Shown in pieces: positions 50,950 through 60,577 of a DNA stretch of 64,000 nucleotides (its first letter is position 1; every line of letters starts with the position of its first letter). The notes beneath the pieces were generated by a model. The model did not search any database and was not told where the DNA came from. It saw only the letters and a list, made by a program, of their open reading frames with translations. Source of the DNA: Mediterranea massiliensis. Lineage in GTDB: Bacteria > Bacteroidota > Bacteroidia > Bacteroidales > Bacteroidaceae. The stretch covers positions 356,686 to 420,685 of the forward strand of contig SUYA01000001.1 of the NCBI GenBank assembly GCA_015060695.1. Direction: 5' to 3'. Both the position numbers and the translations under genes were made by a program.

Positions 50950-52713
50950 CTATTCACGTTCGATGTAGGCCAACACATCGCCTTTATTGACGTGGGCACC
51001 TTGCTTGGCACATACCTCGATGACGCGTCCGGCAAAGTGGGCAGCTATCGGTTGATGGCCTCCCCATGGGGTGGTGATGTAACAGAAGAGGTCGCCGGGC
51101 TTGTAGGCACGTCCTGCTTCGGGGGGCGTAGAGGGCGACTCGACGTCTATCTCCCACAACAGTTGCCCCTTGGCGGTAGCGGTGACAGGGTCAGCCTTGA
51201 CACGTTTCAGCTTCTTCACATCTTCCTCACTGAAGCCTTTGCCCAACAGGGCCGCCTCTTTCTCGCGTTGCAAGTCGGCCTCGAAACGTTGCTTAGCTAC
51301 ACCCGACTTATAATCGCGGTACTGACGGTCGTGCATAGCCAACTCGAATAGTTCTTCATCGTCTTCGCCCGTCTCCCATCCATTCTCCTTCATCTCCTTG
51401 CGATACTCATCCAGTTGGTCAGGATAGTATGATTGAGGGTCGTCGGTGGTAAACTCGCGTCCTTGTGCCTTGGCCAGTTCAATGATTTCGGGTGCCAACT
51501 GTCCGGGCAGTTTGCCGCTCTTTCCTAAAATCATGCCCCATGTATTATTGTCTATCATGCTCCACCGTTCTTCACCCTTGCACATGGCCATGACGTTCAT
51601 CAGCGCCACATTTTTAACGTACTGACTGAAGGGGGTAACCAACGGCGGATAGCCTAGCTTGGGCCATACGTACTCTACCTCATCGAAGAGCATGACCAGT
51701 AACTCGTCTAATGAAAGTTGTGCCTCGCCCCTACCCTTCAGTATGAGGTTGATGCCCGAATGTACACCTTTCAAGTCGGCCATCATTGAGCCCATCATGC
51801 CGCCCGGCAAACCACATTTTAGTAGCAGTGAGGACATGTGCTTGTTAGTGGAATCCATGAAATAGCCCAAGAAGTCGTCTATAAACTCTTGAGTCAGGCT
51901 ACGAGCCTTCATATAGGCCGTCATGTTTATGTCGGATACCTGGAAGCCTTTCTCCTTCAACATGGCTTGCACGGAGATGACATCGGGGTGTACCTTTCCC
52001 CATGAGAGGGGTTCCATGGCTACGTCGATGATGTCTGCACCGTTTTCACACACCTCCAGGATGCTGGCCATCGAGAGGCCCGGACCGCTATGGCCGTGGT
52101 ACTGAATAATAACATCGGGGTGCTTGCTCTTAATGGCTTTGGTAAGTTGTCCTAACATGCCGGGACGTCCAATTCCGGCCATGTCTTTCAAACAGATTTC
52201 GGGCGCACCAGCGGCTATCAGTTGATCAGCAATGTCGGCATAATACTCGACGGTGTGTACCGGTGAATGGGTGATACAAAGAGTGGCTTGCGGAATCATA
52301 CCACCTTCGAGGGCGTATTTGATGGAAGGGATGATGTTGCGAACCTCGTTCAATCCGCAGAATATGCGGGTTATATCTACTCCCTGGGCGTGCTTCACTT
52401 TATACATCAACCGACGCACATCGGCCGGTACGGGATACATGCGAAGGGCATTCAAACCCCTATCGAGCATGTGAGTCTGTATGCCGGCCTCGTTGAAAAA
52501 CTTGGTAAAAGCACGGACGGCCTTGTTGGGATTTTCGCCATACATCAGATTGACCTGTTCGAAAGCACCACCATTGGTCTCAACACGGGCAAAACAACCC
52601 ATTTCGACTATTAACGGGGCTATGCGTACCAATTGGTCAACACGAGGCTGATACTTGCCAGAGGATTGCCACATGTCACGATAGACGAGGCTGAATTTGA
52701 TTTCTTTTTTCAT
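50950..52713 (-). CDS. Carboxyltransferase subunit (oxaloacetate decarboxylase alpha/5S-like) without a biotin lysine
   Basis: A 587-aa protein of the pyruvate carboxylase/oxaloacetate decarboxylase carboxyltransferase family. The HMGL-like barrel (about 1-290) has metal and substrate blocks YRDMWQS, ETNGGAFEQVN, DRGLNALR, CGLNEVRN, the lysine in CLKDMAGIG near residue 176 and the metal His pair in YHGHSGPG. The conserved PYC/OADA domain follows to about 480. The C-terminus (about 510-587) folds like a biotinyl carrier (GDLFCYI, then IAAHFAGRVIEVCAKQGAHV and LAYIERE). At the hairpin where carriers have EAMKM it reads TTPWG near 550, so it cannot be biotinylated there. It may work with a separate biotin carrier. 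Standard members read LRDGHQS and EMWGGATFD at the first two blocks, so substrate is uncertain. Confidence 0.85.
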   Translation of the reverse strand: MKKEIKFSLVYRDMWQSSGKYQPRVDQLVRIAPLIVEMGCFARVETNGGAFEQVNLMYGENPNKAVRAFTKFFNEAGIQTHMLDRGLNALRMYPVPADVRRLMYKVKHAQGVDITRIFCGLNEVRNIIPSIKYALEGGMIPQATLCITHSPVHTVEYYADIADQLIAAGAPEICLKDMAGIGRPGMLGQLTKAIKSKHPDVIIQYHGHSGPGLSMASILEVCENGADIIDVAMEPLSWGKVHPDVISVQAMLKEKGFQVSDINMTAYMKARSLTQEFIDDFLGYFMDSTNKHMSSLLLKCGLPGGMMGSMMADLKGVHSGINLILKGRGEAQLSLDELLVMLFDEVEYVWPKLGYPPLVTPFSQYVKNVALMNVMAMCKGEERWSMIDNNTWGMILGKSGKLPGQLAPEIIELAKAQGREFTTDDPQSYYPDQLDEYRKEMKENGWETGEDDEELFELAMHDRQYRDYKSGVAKQRFEADLQREKEAALLGKGFSEEDVKKLKRVKADPVTATAKGQLLWEIDVESPSTPPEAGRAYKPGDLFCYITTPWGGHQPIAAHFAGRVIEVCAKQGAHVNKGDVLAYIERE

Positions 52714-52841
52714 TACATTTAGATTTAGATTGATTTATTTAGCAAAGTTAACATTTGCAAAGATATATTTTTCTTTTCGATTTCTACATCAGAAAAGAGT
52801 AAAATCTTCATCGGAAATCGGATGTTTAATATCATATTTTA

Positions 52842-52873
52842 TTTGACCATCTAAGTTTTTTTTATTACTTTTG
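52842..52873 (+). promoter_or_regulatory. Promoter of the M16 peptidase gene
   Basis: TTTG (52842-52845), a 20-bp spacer, then TACTTTTG (52866-52873): a full match to the consensus. The leader before the ATG at 52918 would be about 40 nt. Confidence 0.7.
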
Positions 52874-52917
52874 TACCAAATAATATAAACAACTGAAAAC
52901 AATTTATTTTGAGACGT

Positions 52918-55821
52918 ATGAAACAGATTTTTCAAAAGATAGGGTTGACACTGCTCGTGTTCATGATAACTCTACCGGTTTCCGGCCAAGGGCTGAAGGC
53001 ATTTAAACTAAAAAACGGATTATCCGTTTTTGTATGGGAAGACGAAACAAAGTCGGATGTATTCGGCTTGGTAGGCGTACGGGCAGGCTCGGTAAACGAC
53101 CCCGAAGAATATACCGGATTGGCCCACTACCTGGAACACGTGATGTTTAAAGGAACAACCATGATTGGCTCGCTGAACTGGGCCGAAGAAGAGCCGCTAT
53201 ACAAAGACATCATTGCCAAATATGACTTGATGGCCGAAGAGGGTGATCCCGCCAAGAAGCAAGCCTTGAGCCAAGAGATAAACGACCTAACCGTAAAGGC
53301 GGCTCAATATGGATTGCCCAGTGAATACTCGAACCTAATGGAGAGCATCGGCGCCAAAGGGGTGAACGCAGGTACCAGCTACGACTTTACCTTCTATCAT
53401 AGCAGTTTCCCAGCTTATCAGATAAACAAATGGCTGGAAATCTCTTCACAACGATTTATCAACCCCGTATTCCGCTCATTTCAGTCGGAGTTGGAAAACG
53501 TATATGAAGAGTATAACCGAGAACAGGACAACCCAAGCCGTAGCGTAAGCAGCTTCATTATGGAGAAAGCCTTCGAAGGACACCCCTACTCGCGTAGCAT
53601 CATCGGACTGCCCGAACACTTGAAGAACCCCCGACTAAGTAAGCTGATAGAGTTTTACGAACAATGGTACACACCCGAAAACATGGTGCTGGTACTGGTG
53701 GGTAACATCAAAGCGCAACAGATTGTGGGACGCATAAACGCCAGCTTCGGACGATTGCAAGCCAAGCCTACACCGACACACAAACAGTATCCGGAACTCG
53801 ACATCAAAGGACGCACACAATTCAACGCCAAAGTGGGACAATATCCGCAAGTGGCTCTTATATTCAAAGGAATACCTGCCGGACATCCCGACGAAGTTGC
53901 ACTGAACATTGCGCTATCTCTGTTGAGCAACGGAAGCCAAACGGGTGCTTTGGACAAATTGGGACTGGACGGAGAGATAGGAAGCGCAGGAGCCTATACC
54001 CAATCGTTCCGCGAACAGGGACGCACCATCGTAGCCGGCATACCCTTGTATGACGAAAACCAACGGCGATATGACTCGAACAAAAATACCGAAAAGAAAC
54101 TGAACGAAGCCATACAAAAAATTGCCAACGGAGAATTTGAAGAGTGGAAAATTGATGCCATCAAGGCCGAAATGTTCAGACAATACGACCAAGTGATGGA
54201 GGGCAACGAAGAAAAGGCCATGCTGCTGATGGAGGCCTTTTATAACGAACAAGACCTGGGCGATGTGCTAAATTACAAGGAAAAAATAATGGCTGTAACC
54301 ACCGACGACATCAAACGGGTCATCAAAGAGTACCTAAGCGACAACTACCTGGCACTGTACATAGAAAAGGGAAAGGCTGAAAAGAAAAACAAAATTGAAA
54401 AACCGGGATACAAACCCATTGAACCGCCCGTAGGTAAACAATCGCACTACGGACAACAATTCAAGAAAATGCCCTTCGGACAAGTAGTTGAAAAGTACAT
54501 CGACTTTAGCAACGTACAGGTAAAATCGTTGAACGACCACTCGAAACTATACCACACACCCAATACCGAAAACAACCTCTACCAACTGGTTTTGCAATAT
54601 GGAGCAGGAACCAACACCTTCCCCAAACTGGGCGTAGCAGCAAGCCTGATGAACAATGCCGGCGTAATGGGAGCCTTTACACCCCTGCAGCTGAAGGAAG
54701 CACTGAGCAAACTGAACGCTACTTGTCAGGTAACGGCCGACGACAACTATCTGTACATCATTATGGAAGGATATGACCAGACACTGGCCGAGGCATGCCA
54801 ACTATTGTCCAGACAGATACTGATGCCCCAACTGGAAGATAAGCAACTGAGCCAGCTAAAGGGTATGCAACTCAGTAATAGAGCCGTGCGCAAAGAAAAC
54901 GTAAACACACTGAGCGAAGCCTTGAGACAATACATGGTATATGGAGAGGAATCGGACTATCTGACCGAACTAACCGACATGGAACTATACAACATGCAGA
55001 TAGCCGAACTGACCGGCGACATTAACCGAGCTGCCAACTATGAAGCCAAAGTGTACTACACCGGCACCTTGTCGTTCGATGACGCCTACCAGATATTGAG
55101 CCAAAACCTGCCCTTGGTAGCCAACGAACGCCCCAGCAATTCACCTCAAGTGAAAACACTGAACCCGGTGAAAGAAAACACCATCTACTTCTTGTCGAAC
55201 AACGATGCCGAGCAGGCACAGATACACTTCTACCTACCCATGCAACCCGACGACAAGAAAGATGACGTGCTGCGCGATGCATTCAACCAATACTTCGGTA
55301 TGGGATTCACCGGATTGGTATTGGACGAAATACGCGAAAAACGCTCGATGGCCTATACTGCCTATGCCTATGCCACCACACAAGGCATTGCCGGCAAAGG
55401 TACTTACCTGACCGGATACATCGGCACACAAAACGACAAAGCCAACGAGGCCGTAGATGTATTCATGGGGCTCATCAACGACATGCCACGCAATGCCGAA
55501 CGCATTGACAACATCAAGAGCTACCTGCGACAAGAGGTATTGACCAGCCACCCCGACTTCCGTAGTAAGGCCATGTCATTGGTAAGCCTACAACGAAGAG
55601 GCTACAACGACGACCCCGCCAAGGAAAACTTATCGAAAATTGATGCACTGACCTTCGACGACATCGTGAAATTCTACGAAGATAACATCAAGGGAAAGCC
55701 CTATTGCATAGCCATCGTGGGAAATCCGAAACAAATTGACTTGAAGCAATTGGAAAAATATGGCAAAGTAGTGAAAGTAAGCGAAAATAAACTATTCAAC
55801 TCAAAAGACTCGTTGTTCTAA
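52918..55821 (+). CDS. M16 family zinc metallopeptidase (pitrilysin-like), exported
   Basis: A 967-aa protein; the ATG at 52918 begins a good signal peptide (MKQIFQKIGLTLLVFMITLPVSG), another in-frame ATG lies three codons upstream. The active N-terminal domain has the inverted zinc motif HYLEH in GLAHYLEHVMFKGTT near residue 70 and the third ligand Glu in ELENVYEEYNREQDNPS near 200. A second, inactive M16 half starts near residue 545. The full two-half, four-domain layout fits pitrilysin-type peptidases, which degrade peptides inside a closed chamber. A signal peptide puts it in the periplasm. Confidence 0.94.
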   Translation: MKQIFQKIGLTLLVFMITLPVSGQGLKAFKLKNGLSVFVWEDETKSDVFGLVGVRAGSVNDPEEYTGLAHYLEHVMFKGTTMIGSLNWAEEEPLYKDIIAKYDLMAEEGDPAKKQALSQEINDLTVKAAQYGLPSEYSNLMESIGAKGVNAGTSYDFTFYHSSFPAYQINKWLEISSQRFINPVFRSFQSELENVYEEYNREQDNPSRSVSSFIMEKAFEGHPYSRSIIGLPEHLKNPRLSKLIEFYEQWYTPENMVLVLVGNIKAQQIVGRINASFGRLQAKPTPTHKQYPELDIKGRTQFNAKVGQYPQVALIFKGIPAGHPDEVALNIALSLLSNGSQTGALDKLGLDGEIGSAGAYTQSFREQGRTIVAGIPLYDENQRRYDSNKNTEKKLNEAIQKIANGEFEEWKIDAIKAEMFRQYDQVMEGNEEKAMLLMEAFYNEQDLGDVLNYKEKIMAVTTDDIKRVIKEYLSDNYLALYIEKGKAEKKNKIEKPGYKPIEPPVGKQSHYGQQFKKMPFGQVVEKYIDFSNVQVKSLNDHSKLYHTPNTENNLYQLVLQYGAGTNTFPKLGVAASLMNNAGVMGAFTPLQLKEALSKLNATCQVTADDNYLYIIMEGYDQTLAEACQLLSRQILMPQLEDKQLSQLKGMQLSNRAVRKENVNTLSEALRQYMVYGEESDYLTELTDMELYNMQIAELTGDINRAANYEAKVYYTGTLSFDDAYQILSQNLPLVANERPSNSPQVKTLNPVKENTIYFLSNNDAEQAQIHFYLPMQPDDKKDDVLRDAFNQYFGMGFTGLVLDEIREKRSMAYTAYAYATTQGIAGKGTYLTGYIGTQNDKANEAVDVFMGLINDMPRNAERIDNIKSYLRQEVLTSHPDFRSKAMSLVSLQRRGYNDDPAKENLSKIDALTFDDIVKFYEDNIKGKPYCIAIVGNPKQIDLKQLEKYGKVVKVSENKLFNSKDSLF

Positions 55822-55848
55822 CGCTATACAACTATTGAACATAAAAAC

Positions 55849-55902
55849 AATCAGCGTGAATCACACATACCGATATCGGGTATAGGATTCACGCTGATTT
55901 AT
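55849..55902. terminator. Bidirectional terminator hairpin
   Basis: Perfect 14-bp arms, AATCAGCGTGAATC (55849-55862) and GATTCACGCTGATT (55886-55899), with a loop that holds a second small palindrome (CCGATATCGG). It lies between convergent genes ending at 55821 and 55931. Confidence 0.8.
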
Positions 55903-55930
55903 TTCAGCTTCTCATAATAGCTACCAATTA

Positions 55931-56542
55931 CTATTCGTGACCCGAAAGAATAGGAAGACAAATCTTAAACTTGACGGCAAGGATACGAACAACAAACACG
56001 GTAATTCCTCCGACTATCTGACAAACATAAGGTTGAGCACCTGACCACATGCAAAGCGTATAGGACAGGCCACCTACCACACATGCCATGGCATAAATCT
56101 CTTTCCGAAAAATAAGGGGAATCTCGTTGATAAAAACATCGCGCAACACACCGCCGGCGGCACCCGTAAGGCTACCCATAATGATGGCCACCCAAAACGG
56201 ATAACCCAACAGCAGAGTCTTCTCCATGCCTACCACTGTAAACAATGCCAATCCAATGCTGTCGAATATAAAAAAAGTATTGTTCAAATGAATCAGGTAT
56301 TTACCAAACAAAATAACCCAACCCAAAGCCACACCCGTACATACCAAATACATGGGATCGCTCATCCAAGGAGGAGTAACATCGAGCAACACATCACGTA
56401 TTGTACCCCCACCGATGGCCGTGACAAAACCTACTACATAAGCACCAAACCAATCGAAACGCTTGGCCGATGCCAGACGAATGCCACTAATAGCAAAGGC
56501 AAATGTACCAATAAAGTCGAGTATTTGAACAAAACTGAACAT
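55931..56542 (-). CDS. TRIC/UPF0126 family membrane protein (YicG-like)
   Basis: A 203-aa membrane protein with seven helices in two repeats. The start at 56542 (MFSFVQILDFIGTFAFAISG) matches the family start; the much longer upstream frame has no family character and overlaps the promoter region of the next gene. Each repeat has the glycine-rich signature: VTAIGGGTIRDVLL and TGAAGGVLRDVFINEIPLIF. Bacterial members resemble TRIC potassium channels; some have been suggested to move amino acids such as glycine. It is transcribed divergently from the DUF5686 gene, about 100 bp apart. Confidence 0.92.
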   Translation of the reverse strand: MFSFVQILDFIGTFAFAISGIRLASAKRFDWFGAYVVGFVTAIGGGTIRDVLLDVTPPWMSDPMYLVCTGVALGWVILFGKYLIHLNNTFFIFDSIGLALFTVVGMEKTLLLGYPFWVAIIMGSLTGAAGGVLRDVFINEIPLIFRKEIYAMACVVGGLSYTLCMWSGAQPYVCQIVGGITVFVVRILAVKFKICLPILSGHE

Positions 56543-56614
56543 AACAAAATCATTTTTATGCCGCAAAGTAACAAATATTATTTGATTTATAAGATAGTTA
56601 ACAAGCAAAATAAC

Positions 56615-56622
56615 TAAATTTG
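56615..56622 (+). promoter_or_regulatory. -7 element upstream of the DUF5686 gene
   Basis: TAAATTTG matches TAnnTTTG, 24 bp before the ATG at 56646. No TTTG lies at the usual 19-21-bp distance, so the -33 part is weak. Confidence 0.4.
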
Positions 56623-56645
56623 CACCCTGAATTATACTATTGGAT

Positions 56646-59267
56646 ATGAAACAACGATATATATTTATTAGCCTCACTACACTCTTTATTTTACTCAGCA
56701 CACAACTTTCGGCACAAATAAAGGGCGTGGTAACCGACTCGATAACAAACGAGCCGTTGTTATACGTAACCGTGCAATATGAAGGAACAGGTGTAGGTGC
56801 CATTACCAATGGAGAGGGTGAATTTGAGGTAGAAAGACGTAAAGGATGGAACGAACTGACCTTCTCGTCCATCGGATACAAAACAAAGAAAGTGCGTATT
56901 ACCCCCGATACCAAAATGCTGAGAGTAAAATTGGCATCAGACGACATCCTACTTACAGAGGTAACCGTAAAACCCAAGAAAGAAAAATATTCGCGCAAAA
57001 ACAATCCGGCGGTGGAGTTCATGAGAAAAGTAATTGCACACAAGAAAGGATTGAAATTAGAACAAAACGACTTCTACCAATACCAGAAGTACGAAAAAAT
57101 GAAGATGTCCATCAACGACGTTACCCCCGAAAAAATGGAAAAGGGCATCTACAAAAAGTTCGCATTCTTTAAAGACCAAGTGGAAGAATCGCCCAAAACC
57201 GGCAAAATGATTCTGCCCATTTCCATCAAAGAAACCTCCTCGAAAACCATCTACCGGAAAGAACCCAAAAGTGAAAAAACCATTATCGAAGGAATGAACT
57301 CGACCGGCATCGAAGAGTTCTTTAATACGGGAGATATGTTGGGCACCATTCTAACCGATGTCTTTTCAAACATCAATATATACGACGATGACATCCGATT
57401 GCTACAACGCCGATTTGTAAGCCCCATTGGACGAGGTGCCATCAGTTTCTATAAATATTACCTGATGGACACACTGATGGTGGACAATCAGCAATGTGTA
57501 CACCTATCGTTCGTACCCCAAAACTCGCAAGACTTTGGCTTCACCGGACATATCTATGTAGTGAACGACTCGACCTATGCCGTAAAAAAATGTACCATGA
57601 ACCTGCCAAAAAAAACAGGCGTGAATTTCGTAGAAAACATGGACATTGTACAACAATTCGAACAATTACCGGATAGCAACTGGGTATTGACAGACGATGA
57701 CATGACCGTAGAATTATCGTTTGTGAAAGGCATACAAGGACTTGAAGTACAACGCACCACCAAATACAGCGATTATAAATTTGACGAAATAGAACCACGC
57801 TTGTTCCGCCTAAAAGGGTCGGTCATCAAAGAGGCAAATATGCTGGCCAAAAGCGATGAGTATTGGGCAAAAGTAAGACAAGTACCCTTAACGAAAAAAG
57901 AGAGTACCATGGATTTGTTCATGAATCGTATAGAGCAAATACCAGGCTTTAAATATGTAATTTTCGGTGCGAAGGCATTGATTGAAAACTTCGTAGAAAC
58001 CGGAAGCAAAGAAAAGCCCAGCAAATTTGACATCGGCCCCATCAACACCATGATAACCAGCAACTACGTGAACGGTACACGCTTCCGACTAAGTGGTATG
58101 ACTACCGGTAACCTTAGTCCGCATTGGAGTTTCAGCGGATATGGAGCTTACGGTACAAAAGACAAAAAATGGTTTTACTCCGGTGAAGCTGCCTACTCGT
58201 TCAATAAACGCGAATATGTGCTTTGGGAATTTCCAAAACACTACATCAGCTTGAAATATACCTACGACGTCATGTCGCCTATGGACAAATATCTGGCTAC
58301 CGACAAAGACAACATGTTTGTGGGATGGAAATGGACTACCGTTGACCAAATGTCGTACATGAGAGATGCGACCATCAACTATGAATTGGAAACCAATAGC
58401 GGATTCTCCGTAAAAGCCATGTTCCGACACCGCAATGATGAACCGGTAGGCAACTTGAAATATTGGAAAAACAACGGTGAAATACCCGGACGATTGACAA
58501 ATCCGAATCCGGATCCTATGACACCACCACGTTATCAAAACACATTAGTAAAAGACATTACTACAACCGAACTGAATGCCACCATTCGATGGGCACCCGG
58601 CGAAACATTTGTCAACACCAAGCAACGACGTGTGCCGGTATCGTTGGATGCACCCATCTTCAGCCTGTCACACACCATCGGTATAAAAGGATTGTTGGGG
58701 GGAGAATATAATTTCAACTTGACCGAAGCAAGTGTAAGAAAGCGTTTTTGGTTTGGCTCATGGGGTAAATTGGACGTAACTGCTCGTGCCGGTGCGCAAT
58801 GGAACATTGTCCCCTTCCCTTTACTGAATCTGCCTATGGCCAACTTGTCATACATCACTCAGCACAACGAATCATTCTCGCTCATTAACAACATGGAGTT
58901 TCTGAATGACCGATATGCATCGTTGGCATTGACCTATGACATGAACGGAAAACTTTTCAATAGAATACCGCTTATCAAAAAATTGAAATGGCGCGAAATG
59001 TTTAGAATCCGTGGGCTTTGGGGAACACTGACCGACAAGAACAACCCGTACAAAAGTCACAATCCAGACCTCTTCCTATTTCCAATGAGAAATGGATTAC
59101 CAACCAGCTTCGTCATGGATAAAAACAAACCCTATGTAGAAGCAAGCGTGGGCGTTTACAACATATTCAAACTACTACATATAGAATATGTTCGACGTCT
59201 GACCTATACCGAATTGCCCAATGCGCAAAAAGAGGGTATCCGATTCATGATCATGATGATATTTTAA
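56646..59267 (+). CDS. DUF5686/carboxypeptidase-like regulatory domain outer-membrane protein
   Basis: An 873-aa protein with signal peptide (MKQRYIFISLTTLFILLSTQLSA). Residues about 25-105 form a CarboxypepD_reg-like domain (IKGVVTDSITNEPLLYVTVQ, TNGEGEFEV), the N-terminal plug-like module seen in many Bacteroidota outer-membrane proteins. The rest is the DUF5686 region, with a long series of alternating aromatic strands (for example SPHWSFSGYGAYGTKDKKWFY) ending in EGIRFMIMMIF, consistent with a large beta-barrel. There is no TonB box I can see. The function is unknown; the rarA gene starts 10 bp later. Confidence 0.88.
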   Translation: MKQRYIFISLTTLFILLSTQLSAQIKGVVTDSITNEPLLYVTVQYEGTGVGAITNGEGEFEVERRKGWNELTFSSIGYKTKKVRITPDTKMLRVKLASDDILLTEVTVKPKKEKYSRKNNPAVEFMRKVIAHKKGLKLEQNDFYQYQKYEKMKMSINDVTPEKMEKGIYKKFAFFKDQVEESPKTGKMILPISIKETSSKTIYRKEPKSEKTIIEGMNSTGIEEFFNTGDMLGTILTDVFSNINIYDDDIRLLQRRFVSPIGRGAISFYKYYLMDTLMVDNQQCVHLSFVPQNSQDFGFTGHIYVVNDSTYAVKKCTMNLPKKTGVNFVENMDIVQQFEQLPDSNWVLTDDDMTVELSFVKGIQGLEVQRTTKYSDYKFDEIEPRLFRLKGSVIKEANMLAKSDEYWAKVRQVPLTKKESTMDLFMNRIEQIPGFKYVIFGAKALIENFVETGSKEKPSKFDIGPINTMITSNYVNGTRFRLSGMTTGNLSPHWSFSGYGAYGTKDKKWFYSGEAAYSFNKREYVLWEFPKHYISLKYTYDVMSPMDKYLATDKDNMFVGWKWTTVDQMSYMRDATINYELETNSGFSVKAMFRHRNDEPVGNLKYWKNNGEIPGRLTNPNPDPMTPPRYQNTLVKDITTTELNATIRWAPGETFVNTKQRRVPVSLDAPIFSLSHTIGIKGLLGGEYNFNLTEASVRKRFWFGSWGKLDVTARAGAQWNIVPFPLLNLPMANLSYITQHNESFSLINNMEFLNDRYASLALTYDMNGKLFNRIPLIKKLKWREMFRIRGLWGTLTDKNNPYKSHNPDLFLFPMRNGLPTSFVMDKNKPYVEASVGVYNIFKLLHIEYVRRLTYTELPNAQKEGIRFMIMMIF

Positions 59268-59277
59268 ATGGCTTGTT

Positions 59278-60549
59278 ATGGCACCATTAGCTGAAAGATT
59301 ACGTCCCAAAACACTCGACGAATACATCGGCCAAAAACATTTGGTGGGACAAGACGCCGTACTACGAAAAATGATAGATACCGGCCGTATCTCCTCTTTT
59401 ATCTTATGGGGACCTCCCGGAGTGGGCAAAACAACCTTGGCACAAATCATTGCAAACAAGTTGGAAACGCCCTTTTATACCCTAAGTGCCGTAACCAGCG
59501 GGGTGAAAGATGTGCGCGAAGTAATTGATAAAGCCAAAAGCAACCGTTTCTTTTCGCAAGCAAGCCCAATCTTATTCATCGACGAAATACATCGATTCAG
59601 CAAATCGCAACAAGACTCCTTGTTGGGTGCCGTAGAGCAAGGTATAGTAACTTTAATTGGGGCTACTACCGAAAATCCATCTTTCGAAGTCATACGCCCA
59701 CTACTATCGAGATGCCAACTCTATGTGCTGAAACCATTGGAAAAAGAGGACTTATTAGAGTTGTTGCATCGAGCCATAGAAACCGATTTTCTATTGAAAG
59801 AAAAGCAGATAGAGCTGAAAGAAACTACGGCCATGTTGCGCTATAGCGGTGGTGATGCACGCAAGTTACTAAACATCTTGGATTTAGTAGTCAACTCAGA
59901 ATCTACTGATACCATCGTAATAACCGACGAATTGGTTACCAACCGTCTACAACAAAACCCGATGGCTTATGACAAAGATGGGGAAATGCATTATGATATT
60001 ATATCGGCTTTCATAAAATCCATCAGAGGTAGCGACCCCAATGCGGCCATTTATTGGTTGGCACGCATGGTAGAAGGAGGCGAAGATCCGGCATTCATAG
60101 CTCGAAGATTGGTCATTTCGGCCTCCGAAGATATTGGTTTAGCCAATCCTAATGCTCTACTATTGGCCAATGCCTGCTTCGACACAATTATGAAAATTGG
60201 GTGGCCCGAAGGAAGAATCCCATTGGCCGAAACTACCATCTACTTAGCCACCAGCCCAAAAAGCAACTCGGCCTATATGGCCATTAACAATGCGTTGGAA
60301 ACGGTAAGAAAAAGTGGAAACCTACCAGTACCGTTGCATTTGCGCAATGCGCCTACTAAGCTAATGAAAGAGTTGGGATACGGTAACAATTATAAGTATG
60401 CACACGATTACGACGGAAATTTTGTCAATCAAGAGTTTATGCCCGAAAGTTTGTCGGGACACCAATTTTATATACCCAACCAACAAAACCCACAAGAACA
60501 GAAAATTGCCGAACGAATAAAAGGGTTATGGGGAGATAAATACAAATAA
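59278..60549 (+). CDS. rarA: Replication-associated recombination protein A (RarA/MgsA)
   Basis: A 423-aa AAA+ ATPase of the RarA/WHIP family that acts at stalled replication forks. It starts MAPLAERLRPKTLDEYIGQKHLVG, has Walker A GPPGVGKTTLA near residue 46, Walker B ILFIDEIHRFSKSQQD, sensor 1 IGATTENPSFE and arginine-finger LLSRC. The C-terminal tetramerisation domain includes DPNAAIYWLARMVEGGEDPAFIARRL and EDIGLANPNA. Length and motif order are normal. It follows the DUF5686 gene after 10 bp and precedes the dehydrogenase by 28 bp, so the three are probably co-transcribed. Confidence 0.96.
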   Translation: MAPLAERLRPKTLDEYIGQKHLVGQDAVLRKMIDTGRISSFILWGPPGVGKTTLAQIIANKLETPFYTLSAVTSGVKDVREVIDKAKSNRFFSQASPILFIDEIHRFSKSQQDSLLGAVEQGIVTLIGATTENPSFEVIRPLLSRCQLYVLKPLEKEDLLELLHRAIETDFLLKEKQIELKETTAMLRYSGGDARKLLNILDLVVNSESTDTIVITDELVTNRLQQNPMAYDKDGEMHYDIISAFIKSIRGSDPNAAIYWLARMVEGGEDPAFIARRLVISASEDIGLANPNALLLANACFDTIMKIGWPEGRIPLAETTIYLATSPKSNSAYMAINNALETVRKSGNLPVPLHLRNAPTKLMKELGYGNNYKYAHDYDGNFVNQEFMPESLSGHQFYIPNQQNPQEQKIAERIKGLWGDKYK

Positions 60550-60577
60550 ATAAAATGACTAATATATAGATAAAAGT

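Noticed and set aside
55022..55551. Antisense open frames within the M16 peptidase gene
   Set aside because: They are shadows of a strongly coding frame and have no independent support.
56543..57043. Upstream extension of the TRIC protein frame to 57043
   Set aside because: The extra 167 residues are antisense to the DUF5686 gene and its promoter region and lack family character; the family start MFSFVQ fits at 56542.
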